Assembly (NCBI GenBank): GCA_008360975.2
Contig: CM039182.1
Span: 88,257,405 to 88,321,404 of the forward strand
Source: Lichenostomus cassidix
Lineage: Eukaryota; Chordata; Aves; Passeriformes; Meliphagidae
DNA length: 64,000 nt
Direction: 5' to 3'
Below the pieces are notes generated by a model that was not told where the DNA came from, ran no database searches, and was given only the letters and a program-made list of their open reading frames with translations. This document shows, one piece after another, positions 63,861 to 64,000 of this stretch (its first letter is position 1; every line of letters starts with the position of its first letter). A program made the position numbers and the translations under genes.

Positions 63861-64000
63861 ATTGTTTAGGCTATCATCACCAATGATATTCAAGATCAAA
63901 GCCCCATGTGTTGAGTTGGCCCTCTAAAAACATGAAATTGAGAATGGCATCAATGCCAGTCTGATGCAAAGTGCTGACCAGTTTTAAGCCAAATATCCTT
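63861..64000. other. Noncoding DNA, no feature seen
   Basis: Short remainder. It may be a further diverged part of the preceding CR1 copy, but I cannot support that. Confidence 0.4.

Overview
The window reads as a gene-free stretch of a bird (or at least sauropsid) nuclear genome. The interspersed repeats I can recognise are 5'-truncated CR1-type LINE copies, several with the bird-like 3' end wording around 'cttccaac...'. There are no Alu, B1 or L1-like sequences. The DNA is AT-rich, CpG-poor and repeat-sparse, with six recognisable CR1 fragments in 64 kb. Every long open frame is short, crosses low-complexity DNA or falls in a CR1 copy. I found no exon-like series, no tRNA, rRNA or known microRNA, no CRISPR array and no prokaryotic operon. 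No host protein-coding gene is supported. The window is either intergenic 'desert' or the inside of a very large intron.

Layout. 1-15600 is plain noncoding DNA with three CR1 pieces (3706-3763 plus, 10585-10953 plus, 13540-14075 minus) and an exact 51-bp tandem duplication (7759-7860). 15600-16760 is the most striking unique block: it is dense in homeodomain-type TAATTA sites and palindromes, and holds a local CpG cluster beside a polypyrimidine run. It looks like a conserved developmental enhancer or a small CpG promoter. 17500-34000 is mostly AT-rich filler with microsatellites, palindromes, a possible tRNA-derived SINE relic (30370-30440) and two weak enhancer-like blocks (23590-23760, 25255-25400). 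34190-34930 is a second enhancer-like block. 36480-37720 has strong purine bias on the plus strand and an 18-bp minisatellite. A full consensus match to the CTCF site lies at 38710-38724. 44320-44720 (with a POU octamer) and 52430-54000 are further enhancer-like blocks. CR1 relics lie at 47980-48140 (plus), 50175-50705 (minus, older type) and 63690-63860 (minus). 61701-62198 carries two long pentanucleotide tracts, AGGAG-type then AAGGG-type.

How it may work together (inference): several spaced noncoding blocks rich in homeodomain, POU and MEIS-like sites, with a candidate CTCF site between them and no genes, fit the regulatory landscape of a developmental transcription factor lying outside the window. 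I cannot name that gene from sequence alone. Conservation is judged only from texture (site density, retained CpG, no repeats) and has not been measured.
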